From contig JAAOMT010000607.1 of the NCBI GenBank assembly GCA_016748015.1, positions 282,017 through 346,016 of the forward strand: a stretch of DNA of 64,000 bases, in the 5' to 3' direction. The DNA is from Geosiphon pyriformis (lineage: Eukaryota; Glomeromycota; Glomeromycetes; Archaeosporales; Geosiphonaceae). The notes beneath the pieces are model-generated. The model did no database searches. It had not been told where the DNA came from and was given only the letters and a program-made list of their open reading frames with translations. This document shows positions 11,691-21,263 of the stretch, one piece after another; position 1 is the first letter of the stretch, and every line of letters begins with the position of its first letter. A program made the translations under genes and the position numbers.

Positions 11691-12380
11691 AACAATAAAA
11701 GAGTATATAAAGATACAGTATATATAACAAAAGCAATAAAGAAAAATAGAAATATCAGACTATATTCACACTTTAGCTCAACAATTGTTTTAGGCTTTAA
11801 GTTAACAGCAAACAAACATGGAAATTATTATCAACAACCAAACAATCTGTTATTGAAACACCAAACAAAAAGAAAAAAATACACCATATCAGTAATCACA
11901 GAAACAATCAATAAACTGGTCAGATAAAATAGTAGAGAAAGTAAAAAACACTTTTGGAAAGATAACTATCACAGTTCCAACAAAAGAACTAGTAAAAGAA
12001 AATTGAAATCAATGGTTAGACCAACTTCCAATACCATACTGTTACTACCAATTGGAACGAAAAATAGATATTTAGAAATTATATCTTGACAAAACCAAGA
12101 AAATCTTCAATCAAGAGATAATCTGGAACATTGAAGACATTATTAGAAAGAAAACGAACTTAACATTATACATTAAAACCATGTATTGACTACACACTAT
12201 ATTTCAGAACTACCCAGAAGTATTGTTACATTTTGGATATGGAAACAATAATTATCAATCAATAGGGAAGAATGAACAACTTTCAAATTGAAAAAATAAA
12301 AAATAGAGTAGAACAGATACTACTTAAAAAAGAAGTATTTGACATAATTCAAAATGAAGATTTCAACAGAGTTCAATATT
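11691..12380 (+). pseudogene. Element B third ORF (unknown function)
   Basis: Lies between the integrase stop and the polypurine tract. I recognise no family. It is polar and Lys/Gln/Asn-rich, with predicted helices and no membrane segment. Best-preserved block: Trp-Leu-Asp-Gln-Leu-Pro (about 12015), Tyr-Cys-Tyr-Tyr-Gln-Leu, then a Thr-Lys-Lys-Ile-Phe-Asn-Gln-Glu-Ile-Ile block and a final Gln-Tyr-stop only a few bases before the tract. Copy C (26430-27065) is the cleanest relative, with the same sequence type. Several stops and frame changes. Confidence 0.6.
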
Positions 12381-12395
12381 AAAAAGAGGAAATAA
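12381..12395 (+). other. Polypurine tract of element B
   Basis: AAAAAGAGGAAATAA directly before the 3' LTR; primer for plus-strand DNA synthesis. The third ORF ends at the TAA just upstream. Confidence 0.85.
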
Positions 12396-13238
12396 TGTTA
12401 CTTACAAAAAGAAAACAGATATAGAAAAATAGTAGACCAATAAGAAATAGAAGTTAGCATGTGAGCACATTGCTCAGCAATGTAAAGCAATATAAGAAAT
12501 TATGGCACATTGCTTAGCAATGTGAAGCAATATTAGAAAATTACAGCATATTGCTTAGCAATGTGAGCATTGCTTAAGAAATCATAGCACATTGCTCGAA
12601 AATATGAGCAATCTTGTAGAACATAAATTAGGTATATATAGTGGTAGTATTAGAAGAAAAAAAGACAGACCTTTTCATTTAGATTTAATCTAAGCAATTT
12701 TCTCCATTACAAATATTAATAAATAACTATTTGTTATCTCAATCTATTCTCTGCTATTAACACTTCATGTTGATAGTAATTGATACTTAACTACACTGGA
12801 ACAATAGCTCTTGATCATGGCTATTGATGGAATATTAACTTGCAAATTGCTTTGGCCTATTTTTTTATTTCTTTTATTTTTTTTTATTTCTTGATATTTT
12901 GTTGTTGTATACTAATTAATTAAAAATAAAGCACCAAATTACTGACATCAAGAATTGTCTGGTAAAAAATCTCTGTGAGTGAATAGAACATGTAAAAGGA
13001 ATTATGGATTACTTACCAGAGAATTGCCAGCCATCAAGCTAAAAAAAGAAATTGACAGAATTGCGATTCTGAAAAGCTATAGATAACAACACTATTGAAT
13101 CTTTGTTTATTATACAAAGGACTCAATCAAAACTTTCAGATCACAAAACCTTTAGATTATCATCAATGCAAATAGCTTTTGAGCACCAAGTTACTAGTTT
13201 GTTATTTGACTTGAGACTCCAAATAATTACTTGTAACA
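12396..13238 (+). repeat. 3' LTR of element B (type I)
   Basis: Starts TGTTACTTAC and ends TTGTAACA. Between about 12455 and 12612 it has about four tandem units of roughly 42 bp, each with GCACATTGCT and AGCAATGTG, a short inverted repeat. TATA box at about 12632-12640, hairpin at 12753-12777, and a second weaker hairpin at 12802-12826 (CAATAGC pairs with GCTATTG). The duplicated target ACAT follows. Confidence 0.93.
12753..12777 (+). other. LTR hairpin, element B 3' copy
   Basis: GCTATTAACA against TGTTGATAGT with loop CTTCA. Two positions differ from the consensus stem, and both remain pairable as G-U wobbles. Confidence 0.78.
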
Positions 13239-14104
13239 ACATGGGAACCAACTAAATACAGCCACTTACCAGCAATATTCTTCCAGCCGTCAGTACCAAA
13301 GACAAATTACTAGCCGCTATATTCCCTTTTGATCTTGATAAAATTAATACCAACTGATTACAGCCATGTATACCAATATTAAAGTCGATGATCAATCTAT
13401 CAAGTTTATCCTTGATAGTGGGTCAGCAGACAGCATAATCACATAACAATTCATGGACCAATTAAGTTGCTAAGTTGATCATGCTGTCAGCACCAGAATT
13501 ATTATGACTGATGAAGCTACAAAGACTCCCATTGGTGAGATTGATGACTTCCCTTTTGAAGTCAATGGCATTACTACAATTAAAGTCTTAGTAATAGAAG
13601 CCACTTAATACCAAGTACTTATTGATAATGATTGGCTGTCCAAAACAAATGCAACTCTTGATTGAACCACTCAGGAACTTCAACTCAGTTAAAATGGATG
13701 ACACACCTGAGTACCAGCAATCTGTGGCCATTTTAAATCCAGTACCATGCCAATCACTCCACTAATCAAATTTAAAGAAGAAGTAAGCAAACCTTTTTGG
13801 GAAGCCTATCAAGTCTCATGGACTGATGAGGACCACAATGAGTTACCACCAATACTCTCATAGGACAACCAAAAAAAAGAAAAGCACACAGAAAAACTTA
13901 CCTGGAGAACTGACCAAAACATGTGAATTAACAACAACCAAAGTGAAATACTACCAATTCTAGACTGGAAAGAAAAAGACAAAGGAAAAAAAAAAAAGGA
14001 AGGAAGACATACCTAAAGAAACCAATGACATCACAGAAACTAGTAGTTGGAGAAGTACATACTTAACAGATACCAGACCAGAACCATCTTATATTTCTCT
14101 TAGA
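13239..14104 (+). pseudogene. Element A: end of gag, protease and linker
   Basis: Resumes element A after B. The protease has the catalytic Asp-Ser-Gly at 13414-13422 and the later Thr-Pro-Ile-Gly-Glu-Ile-Asp-Asp-Phe strand. Stops stand for Gln at Thr-Gln-Gln-Phe (about 13444) and before Val-Asp-His (about 13471). A Trp-Thr-Asp-Glu-Asp-His segment near 13830 and a Lys/Glu-rich linker (13860-14040) match those of B and D, so the linker is a constant part of the polyprotein. Confidence 0.8.
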
Positions 14105-14720
14105 TGTAAAGACTGCAAGAAGAAACTTTCTTCCATAAGAGCTTGGATCACATCAGATAAAGATTACTGAACACAAACCCACTACTATTGTAAGCTGTGC
14201 CACAGAAAACAGTATGACTACCCAAAATGACAAGACAAGTGGGACAATAAACCATGTCTCACTTGTGATGAACAATTGCTCGACGAGAGAATGTGAAACA
14301 ACATTTCTGGTTGAGGAAAAACATGTAATGCTTTGTGCCAGTACATAATTCTCATCAGTGACTGGGTGAGTCATGGTATGCCAATAATTGCTGCCTAGCA
14401 CTGAGCAATCTTTCACTTGGACAGTTACTTACATGATAAGAACAAGATCTGGTGGATGGTGAATGCCAAAGTAGAAGATTCCATGTTCAGCAAAATATTG
14501 GAAATCAAGAACAACTCTCCAAAACCAGTCAATATTGTTTTGATTCCCAACTCAGACGTTTTCCTGGACCTTAAAGCAGGTCCAGAAGAATTCCATGAGC
14601 ACTACCAAAATTTGGCACCAACAAGAAAGAAACAAAAATAGTATTTGGCCCAAATAAACATCCAACTATGTGACCACTGTTTAATTCCATGTGACTTTCA
14701 ATATTGTAATAAGTGTGATC
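14105..14720 (+). pseudogene. Element A cysteine modules 1 and 2
   Basis: Best copy of this region. Module 1: Cys codons at 14105, 14114, 14189, 14198, 14255, 14264, 14324 and 14336 (C-x2-C-x24-C-x2-C-x18-C-x2-C-x19-C-x3-C); all eight survive although five stops lie between them. A linker with Trp-Trp (about 14450) and an acidic part ending at 14641 follow. Module 2: Cys at 14669, 14678, 14690, 14705 and 14714, followed by Asp-Leu-Ile-Tyr-Asn-Pro-Pro-Pro. The cysteine content suggests zinc ribbons or treble clefs. No family assigned. Confidence 0.72.
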
Positions 14721-15775
14721 TTATTTACAATCCACCACCATGTATGATCTATATAATCCCAGAAGAAAAAGAACCAATCAGCAGCTATGCATTAGAATTG
14801 GATTTGGATTTTAATACTAATTCAAACTCTGAAAACAATAATGACAAAAACACCAGTTCCAGCTCCACTCAATATGGCAATGAAAATAACAATAATTTGA
14901 ACTCCAATTCAAACTCCAAAACATTTATTGTGCTTTTTGATCTCACCAAAGAGCAAGAATTTAAATGGTTCAGTGATAATAATAAAGATATCATGTTGGA
15001 ATGTGCACATAATACTGATGCAGGGTTTGATCTAAGATATCCAAAGAAGAATGCCATCAAACTGGAATCATATTTGCATATTTGCATTAATCTTAAAATA
15101 GCACTGAAAATTCCAGTGACCACCATGGTTCAACTAGTATTCAAAAGTAGTTTAGTGAAAAAAAAAATCAACATCAGAGGAAAAATAATAGATGCAGAAT
15201 ACATAGAAAATATTATTACAATACTACAAAATGACTCAGAAAAAGCCTATATTATAGAGCCAAATAAAAAGATAGCATAGGCAATATTCTTGCCTCTGGT
15301 TAAAATAGCCCAACTAGTATCAGTAGAAAACAGAAAGGAATTAAGGATTACAGCTAGAGGGATACAGAGATTCAGATTCATGGGTAGAATAGATATACCA
15401 ATCAATATGGCAGAGGAAGAAGTTATTGACAAAGAAGAAATTATCTCAACCATCAATCAATTTCCATTCCATCATATGACCAGTATATGTTAGCCATAAA
15501 AAGAAAAGTAAAGAATCAAGCTCAGTTGTTAAAAGCAGAAGCCACTATTTGCAAATTAGAAGAGATTGAACTCACTAATCTCTACATATCAGCCAAAAGC
15601 CCAAAAACATCAAAATTTCCATCTACAACACAACTGGAAAGGTCATTGAAATACCAAAGAAAATCATCATTGAATATTTAACCACTAAAGTTGAGGATTA
15701 ACCACCAAACTACATTCCAAATTTTCTACAGCTTTGTGGATATGTAGACATCACATCACAAACTATTTATGGACA
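14721..15775 (+). pseudogene. Element A dUTPase and linker
   Basis: A Ser/Asn-rich spacer (14815-14925) precedes the dUTPase (about 14995-15400). Motif I is Ala-Gly-Phe-Asp-Leu and motif III keeps Ile-Ile-Asp-Ala-Glu-Tyr. Motif II is eroded (Lys-Ser-Ser-Leu), and motif V reads Arg-Phe-Arg-Phe-Met-Gly, so Gly-Ser-Thr is lost. TAG replaces Gln in motif IV (15278-15280). The linker to RT continues in another frame from about 15487. Confidence 0.82.
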
Positions 15776-16860
15776 AAGTGAATGTTATCTGCTTTAATTA
15801 GAACAATTAGAACAGATGAACATAGGAAATCTAAATCCACTCCAACAGATACAACTAAAGATATTACTCAGCAATTTCAATAACATCTTTGCTAGTGAAA
15901 ATGAATTTGGCCACACCAATATTATTCAGCATTAGATCAAGACTGGAGATGCAATACCAATTAAACAAAGAACATATCAAGTACCATCAGCCAGCCATGA
16001 GATTATTCATTAAGAAATCAATCAGATGTTAGACAATGGGCTAATTTAGCCATCAATGAATCCATAGTTATTATCAGTGATACTAGTCTGAAAGAAAAAT
16101 GGGAAAATCCACTTTTGTGTGGATTATAGAAAACTTAACAGTATTACTCAAGGAGATAGTTATTCAACTCCATAGATTAAAGAATTATTTGATGCTTTTG
16201 GTGGAAATAAATAGTTCTCAATACTGAATCTAGATAGTGGTTACTGGCAAGTAGCCATGAACCCAGCTAACAAAGAAAAAACTGCATTTACAACAAAAGA
16301 AGAAAATTTTGAATTCGAAGTCATGCCATTTGGGTTAATAAATGCACCAATCACATTTCAAAGGCTAATAGAAATTGTCTACACGGAACTATTATGGTAA
16401 TCAGTAGTTGTATACTTAAATGACACCAATGTATTTTCAAGAACATTTGACAATCATTTTCATCATCTACAGCAAGTGTTTGAAAGACTCAAAAGAACAG
16501 GATTGAAGTTAAATGCAAACAAATACTTCTTTGGCAAAACAGAATTAAAATTTTTGGAATATGTTATGAGCAAAGACAACATTAAAACAGATCCAAACAA
16601 AATTAAAGTTGTTAAGAACTTTCCAGTATCAAATAATCTCACAGAACTAAGAGTGTTCTTGAAATTTGCAGAATACTATCACTAATTTATTAAAGACTTT
16701 TCTAAACTGGCTCAGCCATTACATCAACTCCAAAACAAAAACGTAAAATATGAATGAACAGAAATCCAGCAGGAAGCTTTTGACACACTAAGAAAAAAGC
16801 TCATTTAAGCTCCAGTATTGATTTATTTAGACCACAACAAGCCATTTATCATCACCATTA
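15776..16860 (+). pseudogene. Element A reverse transcriptase
   Basis: Readable in one frame through the palm and thumb with about ten stops, nearly all at Gln (CAA/CAG), Trp (TGG) or Arg (CGA) positions of sister copies. Fingers motif Phe-Cys-Val-Asp-Tyr-Arg-Lys-Leu near 16113; Leu-Asp-Ser-Gly-Tyr-Trp-Gln near 16230. The catalytic box reads Tyr-Leu-Asn-Asp, so here the first Asp is lost, unlike B, C, D and E, which have Tyr-Leu-Asp-Asn. Confidence 0.86.
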
Positions 16861-17200
16861 ATACATCAGGTTAAGCATTGAGAGCAGTACTATTACAGAG
16901 AAAACCAGATGAAAGAGAATATTCAGTAGCATATGCTAGCTAAAGTTTGAGTCTAGCAGAAAAAAACTATGGAATATTAGCACTAAAACACTTAACAATA
17001 TACTGGGCAATCATGAAATGAAAGAAATACTTGAGCCAGAAATTTGACATCTACACAGACCATAAAGGATTGACTTTAATCTAGAAGCAAAGAATTTGGA
17101 GATAATTAACATGCAAGATGAAAAATAGAACTATTACCATTTAAATATACAGTACATTATAAAAAGAAAAAAAAAATGGAAATACCAATGATTTGTTGTG
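16861..17200 (+). pseudogene. Element A RNase H
   Basis: Three of four catalytic acids are changed: first Asp to Asn (Ile-Asn-Thr-Ser), Glu to Lys (Leu-Lys-His-Leu), last Asp to Asn. Asp of Tyr-Thr-Asp-His-Lys is kept. Stops replace Gln and Trp. Confidence 0.8.
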
Positions 17201-17299
17201 AATGAGACAAATCTAAGAACATTTCAACCCAAAAATATAACAAAATCCAAACAATTGAGAACAAAAATATAACAAAAGATGAACATACAAAAATATTAA

Positions 17300-18655
17300 C
17301 AACTCCAATATTATATAAATACCCAATTATTCAAGGAGAAATTATCTCAAAAAGAACAAAACAACATCAAACAACAATCCAAATATTTTATTACTCACCA
17401 AAATATACTTTATTGAAAGAACAGAAAAAATTCAGATCAACTAACCAGAGTAGTTACAGAGCCAGAAAAAGAAACAATATTATTCAACATGTACTCAGAC
17501 CTAATGGCAGAACATTTCCATAAAGAAACAATCATAGAAAAAACCAAAAAAAGATATTATTGGTCATTAATGTATCTAAACATCATTCAATATGTCCAAA
17601 ATTGTGATGCTTGTCAGAGAAAAAGAGAAATAAGACCAAGTGAACCATTAAGACCAATTAAAGTAAAACAACTATTTGATCAAATTGGAATTGACTTAGT
17701 CAGACCATTAACAATCACTAGCAGAGACAACAAATATATTGCAGTAGCCATGAACTATCTTACCAAATGGCCAGAAGCAAAAGCCATTCAAAGAGCAAAT
17801 GCAGAATCCATCACCAAATTCGTTTATCAAGATCTAATTTGTTGATATAGATGTCCAAAAAAATTACTATTAGATCAAGGAACTCACTTTGTAAACAGAA
17901 CATTAGCAGAATTAAGTCAAAGATTTGGAATCAAAAAACTATTATTATTATCATATTATTCACAAACAAATGGCTTAATTGAAAAATTCAATAAAACATT
18001 GTGTAAAACAATTGCCAAAATCAGCCAAAAAAATCAAGATGAATGGGATTTGTTTATATCATTAGTACTATTTGCTTATTGAACAATGAAGCAAGATACC
18101 ACACAAGCAACATCATTTGAGTTGGTCTATGATAGAACAGCAACATTACCAGTTAAGATAAAAGTCAATACATATTCAATGGAACCAATAACAGAAGACA
18201 ATTTTCAAGAAACATTGCTAAGAAGAATGTATAACTTAATGAAAACACTAAAAAAAAAAAGGCAAAAAGCAGCTGATAATATTCAAAAGTCACAAAAAAA
18301 ACAAAAAGAATGACATGATAACCAAATACCAGATAAACCAGTTGAATTCAAGATTGGAGACAAAGTACTATTACATCATATCAAAGTGAAAAAACAATGG
18401 AGTGAAAAATTTGATCCCAAATGGAATGGATCATTTCACATAAAAAAAATTCTAGGAAATGGAGCTTATAAATTAAGATAGAACAACAAAATTTTAGCCA
18501 AAGCAGCACATAGTAATTAACTGAAATCATATCACTATATAGTATTATCATCCACCAATAATTCACAACTGAGAGTACAGAAAATACTAGTCCAACCAAA
18601 TAAGATTTTACGAGATCTGAAACCAATCATAATCATTAGACCAAACATGTAAAAT
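17300..18655 (+). pseudogene. Element A integrase
   Basis: The integrase with the best catalytic core on the plus strand: Asp in Gly-Ile-Asp-Leu-Val (about 17690), Asp in Leu-Leu-Leu-Asp-Gln-Gly-Thr (about 17870) and Glu in Leu-Ile-Glu-Lys-Phe-Asn (about 17975) are all present. The zinc region has its Cys pair (Asp-Ala-Cys-Gln) but the first His is Tyr. The open stretch 17489-17845 ends at a TGA. The GPY/F-like part is near 18430. The C-terminus ends at the family stop, TAA here, near 18655. Confidence 0.85.
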
Positions 18656-18659
18656 TAAA

Positions 18660-19350
18660 CAATAAGAAAGATTTATAAAAACATAATAGACATGATAAAA
18701 GACATTAGAAAAATGGAAATTACTGACAACATTTACTCACTAGCACAACAACTTTTCCAATTGATTCAATAACAAGAAATAAAAATCACAATCAATCAAC
18801 AAACCATTAGATACACAAACACCAGAAAAAAACCACAGGATAAAGTACAGAAAAAAACAGAAAACACTGTTAACAAAATAATCGCAAAAGTAAAATTGGC
18901 AATAAAAGCACAACCAAAAGTCACTCAATATCAAGAGTTGACTATAAAAACTTGGAATTGGTAAATACAACAATTTCCAAAAAACTTTTATTACTTTTAC
19001 TTGGGACAACACTTGAACATTCAGAATCTATACATGGATAAAACAAAACAATTATTTGACACAACAATACTACAACAACTGGAACAATTTGTGAGGAAGA
19101 ACAATTTAATCACACAAGCAAGAACCATTTATCAGCTACATACCAAATTTCAAGATCGACTAGAAATCTTGCTCAACACAGAAATAGACACTGTTACTGT
19201 CAACCAAATAGGAAAAATAACCAATGCCTAATTTGAAAAATTACAGAACAAGATAATACAAGTAATTCTCAAAAAAAAAGTTCAAGAAATACTCAAAAAT
19301 AAAGAATTAGAGTTAGAAGATTTAGGAGATCTTGACAGAGCTTAATATTA
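18660..19350 (+). pseudogene. Element A third ORF, type II
   Basis: Possible start ATG at 18713 (Met-Glu-Ile-Thr-Asp-Asn). An N-terminal helical, Gln/Lys-rich half (Ala-Gln-Gln-Leu-Phe-Gln) is followed by Trp-Asn-Trp, then the open stretch 19001-19231 with Leu-Asn-Ile-Gln-Asn-Leu-Tyr-Met-Asp-Lys-Thr-Lys and Glu-Gln-Phe-Val. It then runs to the Tyr-stop beside the polypurine tract, with TAA for the last Gln. Copy D has the same type. Homology to type I shows in the Asn-Ile-Gln-x-Leu-Tyr-x-Asp-Lys block. Function unknown. Confidence 0.6.
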
Positions 19351-19364
19351 AAAAGAGGGAATAA
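19350..19364 (+). other. Polypurine tract of element A
   Basis: AAAAAGAGGGAATAA immediately before the LTR. Confidence 0.85.
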
Positions 19365-20240
19365 TGTTACTCATAGAATATAAGAAATATATTAGCATAT
19401 AAATTAGCCAATCAGAAGTAGACATAGTAAATATGAAATTCCAGAATTCCTTTTATAAGAATTGCAAGATTTCAAGAATTTCAAGATTCTCATATGAGAA
19501 ATTACAGGATACCAGAATTCCAGAATTCCTTTCAAAGAAATTGCAAGATTCCAAGGATTCTGGAATTCCTGGTGTGAAGAATCAAGAAATTGAGAAATCT
19601 CAATTATGTATATATAGTAGTAGCATTAGAAGTAAAAAAGACAGATCTCTTAGTTTAGATATAATCTAAGCAACCTTCCAAATCACAAATATTAATAAAT
19701 AACTATTTGCTATCTTAATCCACTCTCCACTATCAACACTTTATGTTGATAGTAATCTATATTTAACCACACTAAAACAATAACTCTTGATCACAGCTAT
19801 TAACAAGATACTAACTTGTAAATTGCCTTGGCTTATTTTTTTACTCCTTTTATTTTTTTTTTTTCTTTATTTTTTTTTTATTTTTTTATTTTATTGTCAT
19901 ATACTAATTGATTAAAGATTAAGTGCTGAATTATTAATGTTACAGATAGTCTAGTAAAAGACCCAGAGATAAGAGTAAAATATTATATATATTAATGGAT
20001 AGGTTACCAGAAGAACATGACTGCCAGAATAAACTGGCCACTATACTGAAGACAAAAATTGGGAAAACCATTCACCAACCAACCACATCATTATTAAATC
20101 TCTGTCTATTATATAAAAGACCCAACCAAATCTTTAGACACAAAATTTTCAGATTACCAACAACATTATCAGTATATCAATTGAACACCAAGCTACAGGT
20201 TTGTTATTTATTCTAATACCAGAAATAATCATCTGTAACA
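19365..20240 (+). repeat. 3' LTR of element A (type II)
   Basis: Starts TGTTACTCATAG and ends ATCTGTAACA. The region 19434-19605 is built from GGAATTCC-like repeats (roughly 75-bp units containing CCAGAATTCC and GAATTGCAAGATT), quite unlike type I. TATA box at about 19607-19616. Hairpin at 19729-19753. A T-rich tract runs at 19836-19900. Confidence 0.92.
19729..19753 (+). other. LTR hairpin, element A
   Basis: ACTATCAACA pairs perfectly with TGTTGATAGT around the loop CTTTA. Confidence 0.8.
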
Positions 20241-20300
20241 ACACAAAAAAAAAACTATCTTATATTTTTCTTAGATATATTAACTATAAAAAGAAGCTGT
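20241..20300 (+). pseudogene. Element E fragment: start of cysteine module 1
   Basis: The reading Tyr-Ile-Phe-Leu-Arg then Tyr-x2-Tyr-Lys-Lys corresponds to Cys-x2-Cys-Lys-Lys of element A (14090-14120); both Cys are Tyr here (TGT to TAT). The last four bases, CTGT, are the left copy of element D's target duplication. Confidence 0.72.
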
Positions 20301-20382
20301 TGTTACAAATGATTATTTGTGGCCTCAAATCAAATAACAAACCTGTAACTTGGTGCTCAATAGCTATTTGCAATGATGACGA
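20301..20382 (-). repeat. Element D 3' LTR, outer piece
   Basis: Reverse complement of an LTR end: begins TGTTACAAATG and contains the CAAATAACAAACCTGTAAC stretch found near the end of every LTR. The rest lies at 27941-28726, beyond element C. The last four bases, ACGA, pair with ATAA at 27941-27944 as C's target duplication. Confidence 0.88.
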
Positions 20383-21201
20383 TGTTACTCATAAAAGAAA
20401 ACAGATATAGAAAATAGTAGACCAATAAGTGAATAGTTAGCATGTGAGCACATTGCTTAGCAATGTGAAGCAATGTCAGAAATCATGGCATATCGCTTAG
20501 CAATGTGGAGCAATGTTAAGAAGATATGACACATTGCTCAGCAATGTGAGCATTGCTTGGGAAATTATAGCACATCACTCAAGAATGTGAGTGATCTTGT
20601 AGAACCCAAATTATGTATATATAGCAGTAGTGCTAAAAGTAGAAAGAACAGAATCTATTAATTAGAAATCTTCCACATTACAAATATCAATAAATAATTA
20701 TTTACTATCTCAATTTACTTTCCACTATCAACACTTCATGTTGATAGTAATAGATACTTAACCACACTGGAACAATAGCTTTTTATCACGGCTATTGATG
20801 AGATACTAACTTGTAATTGCTTTTTTTTATTTCTTTATTTTTTCTTTTATTTTTTTTTGTTATTTTTTTGGTTTTACTAAATTGATTAAGGATTAAGTGC
20901 TAAGATACAGACGTCATAAAGACTGGTAAAAGACCTGTGAAACAAGGGTAGAACACTCATAAATATGAGGATAACTTACTAAGAGGATTACTGGCCACCA
21001 TGCTGAGAAAAAAATTTGATGGAATTGCGATTTTGGAAGGCTACTAAAAACAACTATTAAATCTCTGTTCATTATACAAAGAATTTCACAACAAAATCTT
21101 CAGAACAACCAAAACCTTTAGTATCAACACCAGAGTACCAACCAAGCACCAAGTTACAGATTTGTTATTTGACTTGAGACCCCAAATAAACATCTGTAAC
21201 A
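20383..21201 (+). repeat. 5' LTR of element C (type I)
   Basis: Starts TGTTACTCAT and ends ATCTGTAACA. The repeat block at 20440-20600 has about four GCACATTGCT/AGCAATGTG units. TATA box about 20614-20622, hairpin 20724-20748, second hairpin CAATAGC/GCTATTG at 20773-20797, T-rich tract to about 20873. Confidence 0.92.
20724..20748 (+). other. LTR hairpin, element C 5' copy
   Basis: ACTATCAACA pairs with TGTTGATAGT, loop CTTCA: the consensus form. Confidence 0.82.
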
Positions 21202-21220
21202 TTTAGTGCTCCCTGTGAAG
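21202..21220 (+). other. Primer binding site of element C
   Basis: TTTAGTGCTCCCTGTGAAG. Compared with D, the TGG that pairs with the tRNA CCA end is TAG, and AAGG is changed to GAAG; most of the site is intact. Confidence 0.75.
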
Positions 21221-21263
21221 TGTAATTCTACAGAGAACTAGCACCATCAACAATCATCCAAAA

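Larger units (their letters stand above)
1842..13238 (+). mobile_element. Element B: near full-length Ty3/gypsy retrotransposon nested in A
   Basis: Both LTRs (1842-2579 and 12396-13238) begin TGTTA and end GTAACA. The 4-bp direct repeat ACAT lies at 1838-1841 and 13239-13242. Removing B joins the two halves of element A's gag-pol. The internal part carries gag, protease, two cysteine modules, dUTPase, RT, RNase H, integrase, a third ORF and a polypurine tract in that order. A 1.4 kb solo LTR (8506-9887) splits RT from RNase H. LTR type I. The two LTRs differ in length (738 and 843 bp), mainly because the 5' copy has fewer tandem repeats. Gag through the first cysteine module stays in one frame despite stops. 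Confidence 0.93.
1..20240 (+). mobile_element. Element A: Ty3/gypsy LTR retrotransposon, 5' end outside window
   Basis: Element A occupies 1-1841 and 13239-20240; element B splits it inside gag. Compared with element C, the first base of the window falls about 390 bp into the internal region, so the 5' LTR is just off the left edge. Order on the plus strand: gag, protease, cysteine modules, dUTPase, RT, RNase H, integrase, third ORF, polypurine tract, 3' LTR of type II. The sequence after its LTR (20241 on) is the internal region of another copy, E, so A is itself inserted in E; the expected 4-bp duplication ACAC (20241-20244) can only be seen on the right side. Many Gln and Trp codons are stops; the element is dead. 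Confidence 0.88.

Noticed and set aside
12455-12612. CRISPR-like array in the LTR repeats
   Set aside because: Units are adjacent, imperfect, have no unique spacers, recur in each type I LTR, and this is eukaryotic transposon DNA.
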